From: Lichenihabitans psoromatis
GTDB taxonomy: Bacteria > Pseudomonadota > Alphaproteobacteria > Rhizobiales > Beijerinckiaceae
DNA: 64,000 nucleotides
Assembly: GCF_004323635.1 (NCBI RefSeq)
Contig: NZ_CP036515.1
Span: forward strand, 3,535,501-3,599,500
Direction of reading: 5' to 3'
The notes under the pieces were generated by a model. The model had not been told where the DNA came from, did not search any database, and saw nothing but the letters and a program-made list of their open reading frames with translations. A program made the position numbers and the translations under genes. Positions within the stretch are counted from its first letter, which is position 1, and every line of letters starts with the position of its first letter. This document shows positions 29,132-38,194 of the stretch, one piece after another.

Positions 29132-29356
29132 CTAGTCGATCAAATCGAGCCGGCGTGCCTCTTGCGACGCAAACAGCAGCGCATCGACAACGACATCCGA
29201 CGCGATCCGGTCGGTCGCTGTGTCGGTTCGACTGATACCCGACGTGATGATACGCCGTTTTTGTCGATCTCGTCCCACGGCGAACATCCAGACATGGTGA
29301 TCTTCCCGGTGGCGCACGCTGATATGTGTGGGGTTAATGCCCTCGATCTCATACAT
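29132..29356 (-). CDS. Hypothetical small protein
   Basis: A 74-residue ORF from ATG 29356 (MYEIEGINPTHISVRH at the start), reading like a folded small protein: alternating beta-like segments, then a helical C-terminus (VVVDALLFASQEARRL). Codon use fits the genome. The ribosome site is weak, and I know no family. The frame is open 67 codons upstream, but that part crosses a terminator hairpin at 29522-29555 and is unlikely to be translated. Confidence 0.45.
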   Translation of the reverse strand: MYEIEGINPTHISVRHREDHHVWMFAVGRDRQKRRIITSGISRTDTATDRIASDVVVDALLFASQEARRLDLID

Positions 29357-29521
29357 CGGTGTCGGCTCGATCCCTGACTTCAAGAGCCCAGACCATCGTG
29401 GGTGCCGCTTAGGGAAGCGCGCGAAGATCGTGTCAAACTTGATTGATCGTCTTACGCCGCGGCGTTTGACGGTGCGCCGTGAGCCTCCAACGAGCTTGTC
29501 GGTTCGGGAACGCTGGGCATG

Positions 29522-29555
29522 AAAAAAGCCCGGCCAACCGTTTCCGGTGCCGGGC
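29522..29555 (-). terminator. Strong intrinsic terminator on the minus strand with no obvious gene upstream
   Basis: GCCCGGC (28-34 of the 29500s) pairs with GCCGGGC (49-55). Inside, ACCG pairs with CGGT around a four-base loop. On the minus strand the hairpin is followed by six U residues. No protein gene lies upstream on that strand for more than 1 kb, so an unannotated small RNA is a possible source. Confidence 0.65.
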
Positions 29556-29763
29556 AAAATCAGGTCCGCGTCATGCTATCGGATTGATGTTCCGAGAAGC
29601 TCCGTTGCGATCGATCGCTGTTGGGAACGCGACCCTGCCCGGCTTTTTCCGACCTTGCGCCGCAACATCCTAACCCGACGTTGACGCTACTGATGGGTTG
29701 CCGTCCCGATCTGCGTCGTTGCTCGGCAAAGCATGCCCGACTCGCGGCCGCTACCATCGCAGT

Positions 29764-29788
29764 GTTGCCATTTATTAAATGTAGCAAC
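29764..29788. promoter_or_regulatory. Imperfect palindrome upstream of the helix-hairpin-helix gene
   Basis: GTTGCCATTT, a three-base centre, AAATG, two unpaired bases, and GCAAC make a 10-base-pair inverted repeat with a bulge, about 100 bases upstream of the start at 29888. AT-rich centre and length suit a repressor operator. Its function is unknown. Confidence 0.35.
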
Positions 29789-29887
29789 CCCCGAGTTGCG
29801 TTATTTCTGCGTATGCGGTTTTCTCGCCGGTATCATGCATCGCCTCGTGTGTTCATGATCTGCGGGAGTACAGCGGGAGAGTTTTTC

Positions 29888-30556
29888 ATGGTGTTAAGAT
29901 CGGCAACGGGCATTTCGATTGCCTGCGCCGCGCTCACGCTGTGCGTCGGCGTCGCGCTTCATGCGATGCCACCCAGAGAGACCGCGTCTAAGCCATGGGG
30001 CGATCTCGCCAAGGCCCCCTTCCCGGATCCCGTCGTTCCTGCTCGACTTCCACGTCGAGTCGAGGTGGCTGCGCTGACTGCGCCCGTTCCGTCTCAACAG
30101 CACGCGGCTGACGTCGTGGCGCCGACGACCTCGGCGGTCCAGACCTCGTCTGCTGCTATACCCGCCGCGCAACCCGTGCCGACCCAAGCCCCTGCACCAG
30201 CACCTGACGCGCAGCAGATCTCGAACCCGACAGCTTCTCCCGGTTCGACTGTCGTGCCGTGGCCGGGCCAGCAGCGGGAACAAGGCGCGCCGGCGAGCGA
30301 AACCGTGGTTCAGGCTCCCCCTGCCGACGTGCTCGCGATGGCGGATCCGAGCGAGGTGCCCGCCGCCGACACGCGCAAAACCATCGACATCAACACCGCC
30401 TCGGTCTCGGCCTTGAACCATCTACCCGGCAACAGTCACATCGGACAGGCGATCGTGAACCACCGCCCGTATCGCTCAATTAAGGAACTGGTGGCCAAGC
30501 GCGTGTTGCGGGACAGCGATTTCGCACGCGTCAAATCTGTCATCCGCGCCGATTGA
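29888..30556 (+). CDS. Exported helix-hairpin-helix (ComEA-like) protein
   Basis: A 222-residue protein with an N-terminal signal sequence or membrane anchor (residues 1-27), a Pro/Ala/Gln-rich linker of about 130 residues, and a C-terminal helix-hairpin-helix of ComEA type (IDINTASVSALNHLPGNSHI, then NHRPYRSIKELVAKRVL). Such domains bind DNA non-specifically; ComEA acts in DNA uptake, but the long disordered linker makes a cell-envelope role equally possible. GGGAG precedes the ATG. Confidence 0.75.
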   Translation: MVLRSATGISIACAALTLCVGVALHAMPPRETASKPWGDLAKAPFPDPVVPARLPRRVEVAALTAPVPSQQHAADVVAPTTSAVQTSSAAIPAAQPVPTQAPAPAPDAQQISNPTASPGSTVVPWPGQQREQGAPASETVVQAPPADVLAMADPSEVPAADTRKTIDINTASVSALNHLPGNSHIGQAIVNHRPYRSIKELVAKRVLRDSDFARVKSVIRAD

Positions 30557-30663
30557 GATCGCGTCGCTAGAGTCGCGGTTTTCAGGACGGCGATGTGTCG
30601 CCATCGAGTAACGGGGCCGCCTCGACCTCTTCGAAAGGCCTCAAGCCTATCCGCAGGACTGGA

Positions 30664-30978
30664 TCATGACCGGAGCGCCACCCACACCGCGCCGAGTACG
30701 ATGGCCAGGACCACAATGACCATGATGCCAATCGACATCCATCGACTGGCTTGTTTCGAGGTTGCGTCACTGGCGGCTAAAACGGGCTGGGCCTCCTGCC
30801 GCCGCGCCAGCGCGATCCGTTCCGGACTGTTCGGTGTCCCGGCTGCCTCGTCGTCCGTCCCGAGCGAAGACAATCCCGGATCAGGCGCCGACACCTTGTC
30901 GCCGGTCCGACCAGAGTCGATATCTTGCTTCAATTGCGCCACCGTAGACGTCTGGGCGTCGATCGGATGTCTGGCCAC
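30664..30978 (-). CDS. Small membrane protein of unknown function
   Basis: A 104-residue protein with a polar, probably unstructured N-terminal 75 residues and one C-terminal membrane helix (SIGIMVIVVLAIVLGAVWVAL), so tail-anchored. The GTG start at 30978 has a strong AGGAG four to eight bases upstream, which argues for real translation. No known family comes to mind. Confidence 0.6.
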   Translation of the reverse strand: MARHPIDAQTSTVAQLKQDIDSGRTGDKVSAPDPGLSSLGTDDEAAGTPNSPERIALARRQEAQPVLAASDATSKQASRWMSIGIMVIVVLAIVLGAVWVALRS

Positions 30979-31151
30979 CTAAGTCTCCTCGATTGTCATG
31001 CGTGAGACAATGCACGAGCGGCTCGTACGGCTTGAACCGGATGGCGTGCCCTATCGTCACAACGGATCGGAGTTGCGATGAGGCGGACGGAACGTCGTCG
31101 TCAACGGGTCGACCCCCGCGCAAGACACGACCCGCTCTTCCAGCTTGACGG

Positions 31152-31403
31152 TCAGTTTTCTGGGATGTCCGAGAGCCATCGCGCGTCGAGGATCAGTTTG
31201 GCCTCAAAGATGATCCTGCCCTGATCGTCTCGAACGTGGCACGTCATGATGCGATGATTGCCATTCGGCATCACATCACGCGCGATGTCGGGAAGTGCGT
31301 CGATGGCGGCAAGTCGGGCCGCATCACGGTCCACGAACTCGGTTCCGAGATCGTCTCGTATTTCGATGGCACCGTCATTGATATCGAAATAGAAGCGAGG
31401 CAT
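31152..31403 (-). CDS. DUF6894-type small protein
   Basis: An 83-residue protein starting MPRFYFDINDG, with DDLGTEFVDRDAARLAAIDALPDIARD in the middle. This pattern defines a small family (DUF6894) abundant in rhizobia, often present in many copies per genome. Function unknown; cytoplasmic, no signal peptide. Confidence 0.75.
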   Translation of the reverse strand: MPRFYFDINDGAIEIRDDLGTEFVDRDAARLAAIDALPDIARDVMPNGNHRIMTCHVRDDQGRIIFEAKLILDARWLSDIPEN

Positions 31404-31687
31404 CGGGCTTCTCCGACAGCAAGCATTCCGACCGGTGACACCCGACTTGATCGTCTGGTCACCCCCGTCAATGACACTCTAAGAGTGAGACAACGGCCGA
31501 CATTGTTCTTTGTTAAAAAGCGGAAATTTGGTTGAAATCGCAACTGCCACAAGCGCCTACCGACGATAGCAAAGGTCTGTGACCATCTGAAAAGAACGCA
31601 CCTCGTAGGTGCGAGTGTGCGACCCCCTTTTTTGGTCGCAAAAAGTCGCTTGTTCCGCCGCGATTTTCGCTAAGTGTTTGATCTAAA

Positions 31688-31763
31688 TGGTGAGCGCGAT
31701 GGGGCTCGAACCCATGACCCTCTGATTAAAAGTCAGATGCTCTACCGACTGAGCTACACGCTC
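31688..31763 (-). tRNA. tRNA-Lys (UUU)
   Basis: A 76-base cloverleaf on the minus strand with a 7-base-pair acceptor stem (GAGCGTG with CGCGCTC), D-arm GCTCAGTCGGTAGAGC, anticodon TTT in CTTTTAA, T-loop GGTTCGAGCC and encoded CCA (31688-31690). No integrase or repeat adjoins it. Confidence 0.96.
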
Positions 31764-31945
31764 CCGTTTCCAGGCGTCCTGTGCATAGTCTGCAACCGGT
31801 CCGGGGGTCAAGGCAAAGTGGTTCCCGATCGTCGAATGGGCTGATTTGTCCCGCGCCAAACGCGATACGTGCGTCGTTTTTGCGGTGACCCCGATCTTCT
31901 GCTCGTTTTTCTTCGTATCTCAACAAGCGGAACGGGAGCGATGTC

Positions 31946-32386
31946 ATGCGAGATAGATTGAAAAGCGCAGCAATGGTGGTGGCTCTGGTCGGATCGATCA
32001 GCTTGGCGTCCTGGCAGGCGCGTGCGGCCGATCTCGATGCGGCGACGCAAGCAACGCTTCGATCGATCATTACCCAGCAGATCAATGCGTTCGGTCGCGA
32101 CGACGCGGATGCCGCAGAAAGTTTCGCGGCGCCGGGCATCCGCTCGAAATTTCCGAACGCGAAGGATTTCAACGCGATGGTGCATCAATCCTATGCGCCG
32201 TTAATCCATCCGCGCAGCACGCATTTTGATGAGGCCGGACAAACCGCGCTCGGTCCGCTTCAGAAGGTGACGATCGTGGATGCCGATGGCGGGGTCTGGA
32301 CCGCCGTCTACACGTTCGAGCAGGTGGATGGCATGTGGCGCATTACGGGCTGTGCTTTGGTCAAGGAACAAGGCACGACGATCTAG
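31946..32386 (+). CDS. DUF4864 domain secreted protein
   Basis: A 146-residue protein with a signal peptide (cleaved near ARAAD) and a DUF4864 domain: ITQQINAFGRDDADAAESFA, RSKFPNAKDFNAMV, and the beta-sheet end WRITGCALVK. The fold is NTF2/SnoaL-like by general appearance. Its role is unknown; it is probably periplasmic. It converges with the DUF1467 gene. Confidence 0.8.
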   Translation: MRDRLKSAAMVVALVGSISLASWQARAADLDAATQATLRSIITQQINAFGRDDADAAESFAAPGIRSKFPNAKDFNAMVHQSYAPLIHPRSTHFDEAGQTALGPLQKVTIVDADGGVWTAVYTFEQVDGMWRITGCALVKEQGTTI

Positions 32387-32413
32387 GCGCGATCGCGCGA
32401 GCGCCGCTCGTTG

Positions 32414-32647
32414 CTAGTCGGTGTATTTGATCAGCAGCATCAAGGCCACGAAGAGGACGGCCGAAATGACCGTGGTCCAGAGGGCTTTCTTCTTGAGGCC
32501 AGGGGTTTCCGGCGCGCCCGGCTCGCTGCCGGGCACGACCGAGCCGCTCTCCTGTTGCGATCGCACGCCAAATGGCAGCACGGCAAATAACACGATCCAC
32601 CACATGGTAAAGTAGATCGCGATGGCCATCGGGGTCGGGATCGGCAT
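32414..32647 (-). CDS. DUF1467 family membrane protein
   Basis: A 77-residue protein with two membrane helices (IAIYFTMWWIVLFAVLPFGV and VISAVLFVALMLLI) joined by a polar loop containing GSEPGAPETP, the DUF1467 signature. In many alphaproteobacteria it lies between RNase J and proS, as its place after rnj here suggests. The ATG at 32647 is chosen because it gives the family N-terminus. Role unknown. Confidence 0.85.
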   Translation of the reverse strand: MPIPTPMAIAIYFTMWWIVLFAVLPFGVRSQQESGSVVPGSEPGAPETPGLKKKALWTTVISAVLFVALMLLIKYTD

Positions 32648-32726
32648 TTGATCGCATTCCCACCAGCAATAGAGAGCCAGGGCTTGGTCTCCCGGCGCGT
32701 TTCGGCATGAGCAACGCCACACCGCA

Positions 32727-32749
32727 CCTTGTGGTTGTTAGCCACAAGG
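32727..32749 (-). terminator. Hairpin after rnj
   Basis: CCTTGTGG and CCACAAGG form a perfect 8-base-pair stem with a 7-base loop, 14 bases past the rnj stop. No T-tract follows, so it may be a weak terminator or an mRNA-stabilising hairpin between rnj and the DUF1467 gene. Confidence 0.4.
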
Positions 32750-32762
32750 CGCGGTGACGATT

Positions 32763-34433
32763 TTAGACTTCCACCACCAACACATGGACAGTGGGCTTCT
32801 TGCCCCACGCCGCGCCGATCGCGCCGCGAACCGATCGTTCGACCGCCGTCGCGGCTGCATCGGGGTCACGCCGCTTGCCACGACCGAGATTATCGAGCGT
32901 TGCGAAGATCGCGGCATCGATCACGGCGTCCATCGCCTTGCCGTCGCGGGTATGCGTTGGCATGCCGGAAAAGACGACGTCGGGATCGCCCGCGAGATCG
33001 CCTCGCGACGTCAAGGCGAAGGCGATCGAAACGATGCCCGCGAAGGCAAGCCGGTTGCGGGCCGCCAACGACGGATCATTGGCACTGACCAGCAGATTGC
33101 CATCCTTGCAAAGACGACCATGTGGCGCTTCGTCGACGATAGACGGCGCTCCCGGTGCGAGCAGAACCACGTCGCCATCCGCAGCCGTGATCACATGATC
33201 GATGCCCATAAGCCGCGCAAACTTGCCATGCTCGAACAAATGCAGTGGCTCGCCATGCGCCGGAACCGCAATCTTGGGCCGGACCCAGCCATAGAGTTGC
33301 GCCACCTCGGCGCGCCGGGGATGCCCCGACACGTGGATCATCTCGGTTCGGTCCGTCACCACCTCGACGCCTTGCCGCACCAGGCCGTTGATGACGCGGC
33401 CGACTTCTCGCTCGTTGCCAGGGATCGTCCGCGACGAGAAGATCACCCGATCACCTGGGATGAGCTTGACCTCGGGATGCTCGTCCTGCGCCATCCGGGC
33501 GAGGGCGGCCCGCAATTCACCCTGGCTTCCGGTCGCGACCACGACAGTCTTTTCCCGCGGCAGATAGGCATAGCTGTTGGCCGAGAAGAACGGCGCGACT
33601 CCATCGAAGTAGCCACAATCGCGCGCCACTTCGATCGCACGATCCATCGCGCGACCCACCACGATGACGCTTCGCCCGGTGGCTTCCGCCGCATCGGCAA
33701 CAGCCCTGATGCGCGCGATGTTGGACGCAAAGGTCGTGACCAGTACGCGCCCGGGTGCGTTGCCGATCAGCGTCCGCAGATTGATGGCGACTTCCGCCTC
33801 CGAGGGGCTCTGCCCTTCGCGCAGGATGTTGGTCGAATCGCACACCAGAGCCAACACGCCCTCGTCGCCGATCTCGGTCAGTCGCTTCTGGTCGGTCGGA
33901 AGCCCGATCACCGGGGTTTCGTCGATCTTCCAGTCACCCGTATGCAAAACCGTCCCAAGCGGCGTGCGGATGGCCAGAGACGAGCTTTCCGGGATCGAGT
34001 GAGCCATCGGGATGACCTCGACCTCGAAGGGTTCGAGATCGAGCCGATCGCCGAAGGCCATGATCTCGACCGGGATCTTGGGTGCGCCGGGCTCCGCCGA
34101 TCGCTTGATTTCGAGCAGGTTCGCGGCAAAACGCGTTGCGAAGATGCGGCAGCCGAGTTTCGGCCAGAGCTCGGTCACAGCACCGATATGGTCTTCATGC
34201 GCGTGCGTAATGACGAGACCGACAAGGTCCTTCTTGACCCGTTCAACAAAGCTGACATCCGGAAAAACAAGATCAATCCCCGGAAGATCCGGGCCTGCGA
34301 ACGAAACGCCGCAATCGACCATCAACCATTTTCGTTTGTTCGGTGGGCCAAACCCATAGAGGGCGGCATTCATGCCGATCTCCCCGAGGCCTCCGAGCGC
34401 GCAAAATACGAGCTCATTATCGCCACTTGCCAT
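32763..34433 (-). CDS. rnj: Ribonuclease J
   Basis: A metallo-beta-lactamase/beta-CASP nuclease with endo- and 5'-exonuclease activity in mRNA decay and rRNA maturation. The 556-residue protein starts LGGLGEIGMN and has the zinc motif HAHEDH at residues 77-82. The beta-CASP part carries VSGHPRRAEV and VPAHGEPLH. In alphaproteobacteria RNase J works beside RNase E. It lies 13 bases after birA, at the end of the nuo transcription unit. Confidence 0.95.
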   Translation of the reverse strand: MASGDNELVFCALGGLGEIGMNAALYGFGPPNKRKWLMVDCGVSFAGPDLPGIDLVFPDVSFVERVKKDLVGLVITHAHEDHIGAVTELWPKLGCRIFATRFAANLLEIKRSAEPGAPKIPVEIMAFGDRLDLEPFEVEVIPMAHSIPESSSLAIRTPLGTVLHTGDWKIDETPVIGLPTDQKRLTEIGDEGVLALVCDSTNILREGQSPSEAEVAINLRTLIGNAPGRVLVTTFASNIARIRAVADAAEATGRSVIVVGRAMDRAIEVARDCGYFDGVAPFFSANSYAYLPREKTVVVATGSQGELRAALARMAQDEHPEVKLIPGDRVIFSSRTIPGNEREVGRVINGLVRQGVEVVTDRTEMIHVSGHPRRAEVAQLYGWVRPKIAVPAHGEPLHLFEHGKFARLMGIDHVITAADGDVVLLAPGAPSIVDEAPHGRLCKDGNLLVSANDPSLAARNRLAFAGIVSIAFALTSRGDLAGDPDVVFSGMPTHTRDGKAMDAVIDAAIFATLDNLGRGKRRDPDAAATAVERSVRGAIGAAWGKKPTVHVLVVEV

Positions 34434-34446
34434 TCAAATCACCCTT

Positions 34447-35226
34447 TTAGCCGATTTTCGGAACCGGCTGGTCCATCAAGAAAACATCACCTGCATCAAC
34501 CGTCTTCTGGCCGTCGCTCGTCTTCAGGACAAGGCGACCCTGGTCATCGATCGTCTCAAACAAACCGTCGAGTTTGTGCGATTTCGACGCAACCGACATT
34601 CTGGTCCCGGCCGGGAGGGCTCGTTCGAGCCAACGCGATCGAATGTGGAGAAAGCCACGCCCTCGATCCCATAACGTCAGCGCCTGATCGAGCGACAGCG
34701 ACAAGGCGCTCACCACATCGTCGACGTTGGGTCGCTCCGCCGAAACAGAGAAGAGGTCGGTTGCTGCATAGGGAAGATCAGAGGGATGCGATTGCCGATT
34801 GATCCCGAACCCCAACACGCAGGCGAAACGACCGTCACGGCAGCGTGCGCCCTCGACTAGGATCCCGGCCAACTTGGCACCGGCATGAACGATATCGTTG
34901 GGCCACTTGATCGCGATGGGTTGATCTGTCGCGACGAACAGCGACAGCGCGTCCATCAACGCGACGCCCGCAAGCAGCCCCAGTTGAGGCGCTAACACCT
35001 GTGGCACCGGATCGATCAGCAAGAGGCTCGCATAAACGTTGCCGGGCGGAGATGTCCAGGAACGCCCCTGTCGCCCCCTGCCGCCGGTCTGGCGGCTCGC
35101 GACGATCCATAACTTGCCGCGATCACCGCGATGAGCCCGCGCCATCGCCTCGTCGTTGGTCGAGCCTAGCGTCTCGAAACTATTGATCCGATACCCCGCT
35201 CGTATGGCTTGGTCGGCAAGCTTCAC
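34447..35226 (-). CDS. birA: Biotin--[acetyl-CoA-carboxylase] ligase
   Basis: Attaches biotin to the carrier protein of acetyl-CoA carboxylase and other carboxylases. The 259-residue catalytic-type ligase has STNDEAMAR, the biotinyl-AMP loop GGRGRQGRSWTSPPGN, KWPNDI, and GIGINRQ-like GFGINRQ. It lacks the N-terminal helix-turn-helix of E. coli BirA, so no repressor function is expected. GTG start; 3 bases after nuoN, a position typical of alphaproteobacteria. Confidence 0.93.
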   Translation of the reverse strand: MKLADQAIRAGYRINSFETLGSTNDEAMARAHRGDRGKLWIVASRQTGGRGRQGRSWTSPPGNVYASLLLIDPVPQVLAPQLGLLAGVALMDALSLFVATDQPIAIKWPNDIVHAGAKLAGILVEGARCRDGRFACVLGFGINRQSHPSDLPYAATDLFSVSAERPNVDDVVSALSLSLDQALTLWDRGRGFLHIRSRWLERALPAGTRMSVASKSHKLDGLFETIDDQGRLVLKTSDGQKTVDAGDVFLMDQPVPKIG

Positions 35227-35229
35227 GTC

Positions 35230-36663
35230 TCAGAACAAGGATCGGGCAGCGGCAGCCGCGCTCGCGACGATGGGTGCCGGAAAGACCCAGAAGAGCAGGA
35301 CCGCAAGTCCAGCAGCGCCGAGCACAAAGCTCACGGCAGGGTTGGCTTTGTCAAACGCAACTCCGGTTGGTTCGTCGAAATACATCATCTTGACGATCCG
35401 GAGGTAATAATAAGCCGCAACGACGCTCGAGAGGACGCCGAGAACCGCAAGGGCGTAGAGATTGGCTTGGATCGCGGCCTGGAAGACGTAGAACTTGGCA
35501 AAGAATCCAGCCAATGGCGGAATGCCGGCAAGCGAAAACATCAACATGGCAAGGAAGAACGCCATGGCGGGGCGGGTGCGCCCGAGGCCGGCGAGATCGG
35601 CGGTGGTCTCGATATTCACGCCACCCCGGCGCATCATCATGATGGCCGCGAATGTCCCGAGCGTCATGACCAGATAGATCGAGAGATAGATCAGCACACC
35701 ATAAACGCCGGCCTCGGTCCCGGGAGCGAGACCCACCAGGGCAAAACCCATGTGGCCGATCGCCGAATAGGCCATCAGGCGCTTGAAGTTGGTTTGGCCG
35801 ATCGCCGCGAACGAGCCGAGCGCCATTGATGCGATCGAGATGAAGATGATGATCTGCTGCCATTCGTGCAGGATGCCCGGAAAGGCTGTGATGATGATCC
35901 GGACCGTGATCGCGACGGCTGCCATTTTGGGGGCCGTGGCGAAAAATGCAGTCACCGGAGTGGGCGCGCCCTCGTAGACATCGGGCGTCCACATGTGGAA
36001 CGGCACAGTCGACATCTTGAAGGCCAGCCCGGCCGACAGGAACACAAGTCCGAACACCACGCCGATGTGAGCATTACCCTGAAGGGCCGTCGCGATGCCG
36101 CTGAACAGGACCGTACCTGAATAGCCGTAAATGAGCGAAGCGCCATAGAGCAGCATGCCAGACGACAGGGCACCCAACACGAAATACTTGAGCCCCGCCT
36201 CGCTGGCCCGCAGGTTATCGCGGTGGAACGCCGCGAGAACGTAGAGCGCGAGGCTCATCAACTCGAAGCCGAGGTAGAGCGCGATCAGACTGTTGGCCGA
36301 AATCAGCATCAACATGCCGAGCGTCGAGAGCAGGATCAGCACAGGATATTCGAAGCGATCGATGCCCTCTTGCTTCAAGAAGCCGATCGACATGACCAGG
36401 GTCACCAGCGACCCCAGGAGAGCCAGACCCTTCATGAAGCGCCCGAAAGCGTCATCCAAAAAGGCGCCTTCGAACACGATTGTACCATGAACCGACGTGC
36501 CGACGTCGATCAGAAAGGCCGCGCCGAGGACCACGATGGCGAGTTCGGTCACGAGGGCGGTCGACCGCTCACCCCGTAACGCACCAACCATGAGCAGCAC
36601 CAGAGCCCCCACCGCAAGGATGAACTCTGGAAGGACAGGTCCGAGGTGAAAATCGGGCGACAT
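35230..36663 (-). CDS. nuoN: NADH-quinone oxidoreductase subunit N
   Basis: Membrane-arm proton-pumping subunit of complex I, related to Mrp antiporters. The 477-residue protein is almost wholly hydrophobic, with the conserved antiporter blocks [33 protein letters not shown] and [14 protein letters not shown] containing the functional Lys/Glu residues. It closes the nuo gene order, 13 bases after nuoM. Confidence 0.96.
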   Translation of the reverse strand: MSPDFHLGPVLPEFILAVGALVLLMVGALRGERSTALVTELAIVVLGAAFLIDVGTSVHGTIVFEGAFLDDAFGRFMKGLALLGSLVTLVMSIGFLKQEGIDRFEYPVLILLSTLGMLMLISANSLIALYLGFELMSLALYVLAAFHRDNLRASEAGLKYFVLGALSSGMLLYGASLIYGYSGTVLFSGIATALQGNAHIGVVFGLVFLSAGLAFKMSTVPFHMWTPDVYEGAPTPVTAFFATAPKMAAVAITVRIIITAFPGILHEWQQIIIFISIASMALGSFAAIGQTNFKRLMAYSAIGHMGFALVGLAPGTEAGVYGVLIYLSIYLVMTLGTFAAIMMMRRGGVNIETTADLAGLGRTRPAMAFFLAMLMFSLAGIPPLAGFFAKFYVFQAAIQANLYALAVLGVLSSVVAAYYYLRIVKMMYFDEPTGVAFDKANPAVSFVLGAAGLAVLLFWVFPAPIVASAAAAARSLF

Positions 36664-36676
36664 CGGAGTTCGGTCC

Positions 36677-38194
36677 TTACTGCGAAACGTTCAGAGCGGT
36701 GGCGGTCGTCGCAGCCTGAGCGGCTTGAACGACCTTCGAGATATGATCGACGGACGCCATCGATGCATCGATGATCGGGGCTGGGTGGAACCCATAGTAG
36801 ATCGTCAGCACGATGAGCGGCAGAAGGATCACCATCTCGCGCGGCGAGAGATCGAGGATCCCCGCAAGAGACGGCTTCTCGAGCTTTCCGAAGATGACCC
36901 GGCGATAGAGAAACAGCGCGTAGCTCGCCGCCAGGATGGTGCCAAAGGTCGCGATCAGCGCCACCCAGGTGTTAACCTGAAACGCCGCCAGCATCGTGAG
37001 GAACTCGCCGACGAAGCCCGACGTTCCCGGAAGCCCGATATTCGCCATTGTGAAGATCATGAAGGCGACGGCGTAGCGGGGCATCCGTTCGACGAGGCCG
37101 CCGTAAGCCGAAATCTCACGCGTGTGCATGCGGTCGTAGATCACACCGACGCAAAGGAACAAAGCAGCCGATACGATGCCATGTGAGATCATCAGGAACA
37201 TCGCGCCCTGAATGCCCTGCGGCGTCATCGTAAACAGGCCCATCGTCACGAAACCCATATGGGCGATCGACGAATAAGCGATCAGCTTCTTCATATCCTC
37301 CTGCACAAGCGCCACCAACGAGGTGTAGATGATGGCGACGACCGACAGGGCAAACATAAGCGGCGCGAAGTAATGCGACGCATCGGGGAACATCGGCAAA
37401 GAGAAGCGCAGAAAGCCGTAGCCGCCCATCTTCAACATGATGCCGGCCAGAATGACAGACCCTGCGGTCGGTGCCTCGACATGCGCGTCCGGCAACCACG
37501 TGTGGACCGGCCACATGGGCATCTTCACTGCAAAGGAAGCAAAGAAGGCCAGCCAAAGCCAAGTCTGCATCGAGGCTGAGAACATACCGGGTTGCAGCAG
37601 GACTTCGATGTCGGTCGTGCCGGCGACGCCATACATCTTCATGATGGCGAGCAGCATCAACAAGGAGCCGAGCAGCGTGTAGAGGAAAAACTTCATGCTG
37701 GCGTAAATGCGCCGCTTCCCGCCCCAGATGCCGATGATCAGGAACATCGGGATCAGTCCGCCCTCGAAGAAGAGGTAAAACAGCACCAGATCGAGCGCAC
37801 AAAACACGCCGATCATCAAAGCTTCCAGGATCAGGAACGCGATCATGAATTCCTTGACGCGCAGCTGGATCGAGTCCCAGGACGCCAGGATGCAGAACGG
37901 CATAAGGAATGCGGTCAGGACGATGAACGGCATCGAGATGCCGTCGACGCCGAGCTTGTATTGCAAGCCGCCGCCGAACCAGCCCCGAGTCTCGATCAAT
38001 TGAAAGGCCGAGTTGGACGTGTCGAAGTGGCTCCAAGCGTAAAGCGAGACGAGGAACACCACCAGCGTGGTCAGGAGAGCCGTCCAACGCGCGTTGCGGA
38101 GCGTTGCCGCGTCGTCGCCACGCAGGAGCAAAATGACAGCCGATCCGAGGACCGGGAGGAAGATCAGAAGCGAAAGAATGCCGAAGCCGAACAT
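36677..38194 (-). CDS. nuoM: NADH-quinone oxidoreductase subunit M
   Basis: Antiporter-like proton-pumping subunit of the complex I membrane arm, 505 residues. Recognisable by the helix pair around [18 protein letters not shown] (with the key Glu), [19 protein letters not shown] and [11 protein letters not shown]. The start codon shares one base with the nuoL stop (TGATG). Confidence 0.96.
   Translation of the reverse strand: MFGFGILSLLIFLPVLGSAVILLLRGDDAATLRNARWTALLTTLVVFLVSLYAWSHFDTSNSAFQLIETRGWFGGGLQYKLGVDGISMPFIVLTAFLMPFCILASWDSIQLRVKEFMIAFLILEALMIGVFCALDLVLFYLFFEGGLIPMFLIIGIWGGKRRIYASMKFFLYTLLGSLLMLLAIMKMYGVAGTTDIEVLLQPGMFSASMQTWLWLAFFASFAVKMPMWPVHTWLPDAHVEAPTAGSVILAGIMLKMGGYGFLRFSLPMFPDASHYFAPLMFALSVVAIIYTSLVALVQEDMKKLIAYSSIAHMGFVTMGLFTMTPQGIQGAMFLMISHGIVSAALFLCVGVIYDRMHTREISAYGGLVERMPRYAVAFMIFTMANIGLPGTSGFVGEFLTMLAAFQVNTWVALIATFGTILAASYALFLYRRVIFGKLEKPSLAGILDLSPREMVILLPLIVLTIYYGFHPAPIIDASMASVDHISKVVQAAQAATTATALNVSQ

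Larger units (their letters stand above)
29357..29887. other. 530-base region without a clear gene
   Basis: It holds two structured elements, listed separately: a minus-strand terminator hairpin at 29522-29555 and a palindrome at 29764-29788. No other coding sequence is convincing. The part near 29800-29887 is AT-richer and should contain the promoter of the helix-hairpin-helix gene at 29888. Confidence 0.5.

Noticed and set aside
31688..31763. tRNA genes (Lys, Asp, Val, Leu) as integration sites
   Set aside because: No duplicated tRNA 3' ends, integrases or foreign genes next to any of them.
32754..34802. 682-codon plus-strand frame over rnj and birA
   Set aside because: Shadow of two conserved minus-strand genes; Arg/His/Asp-rich with no recognisable motif.
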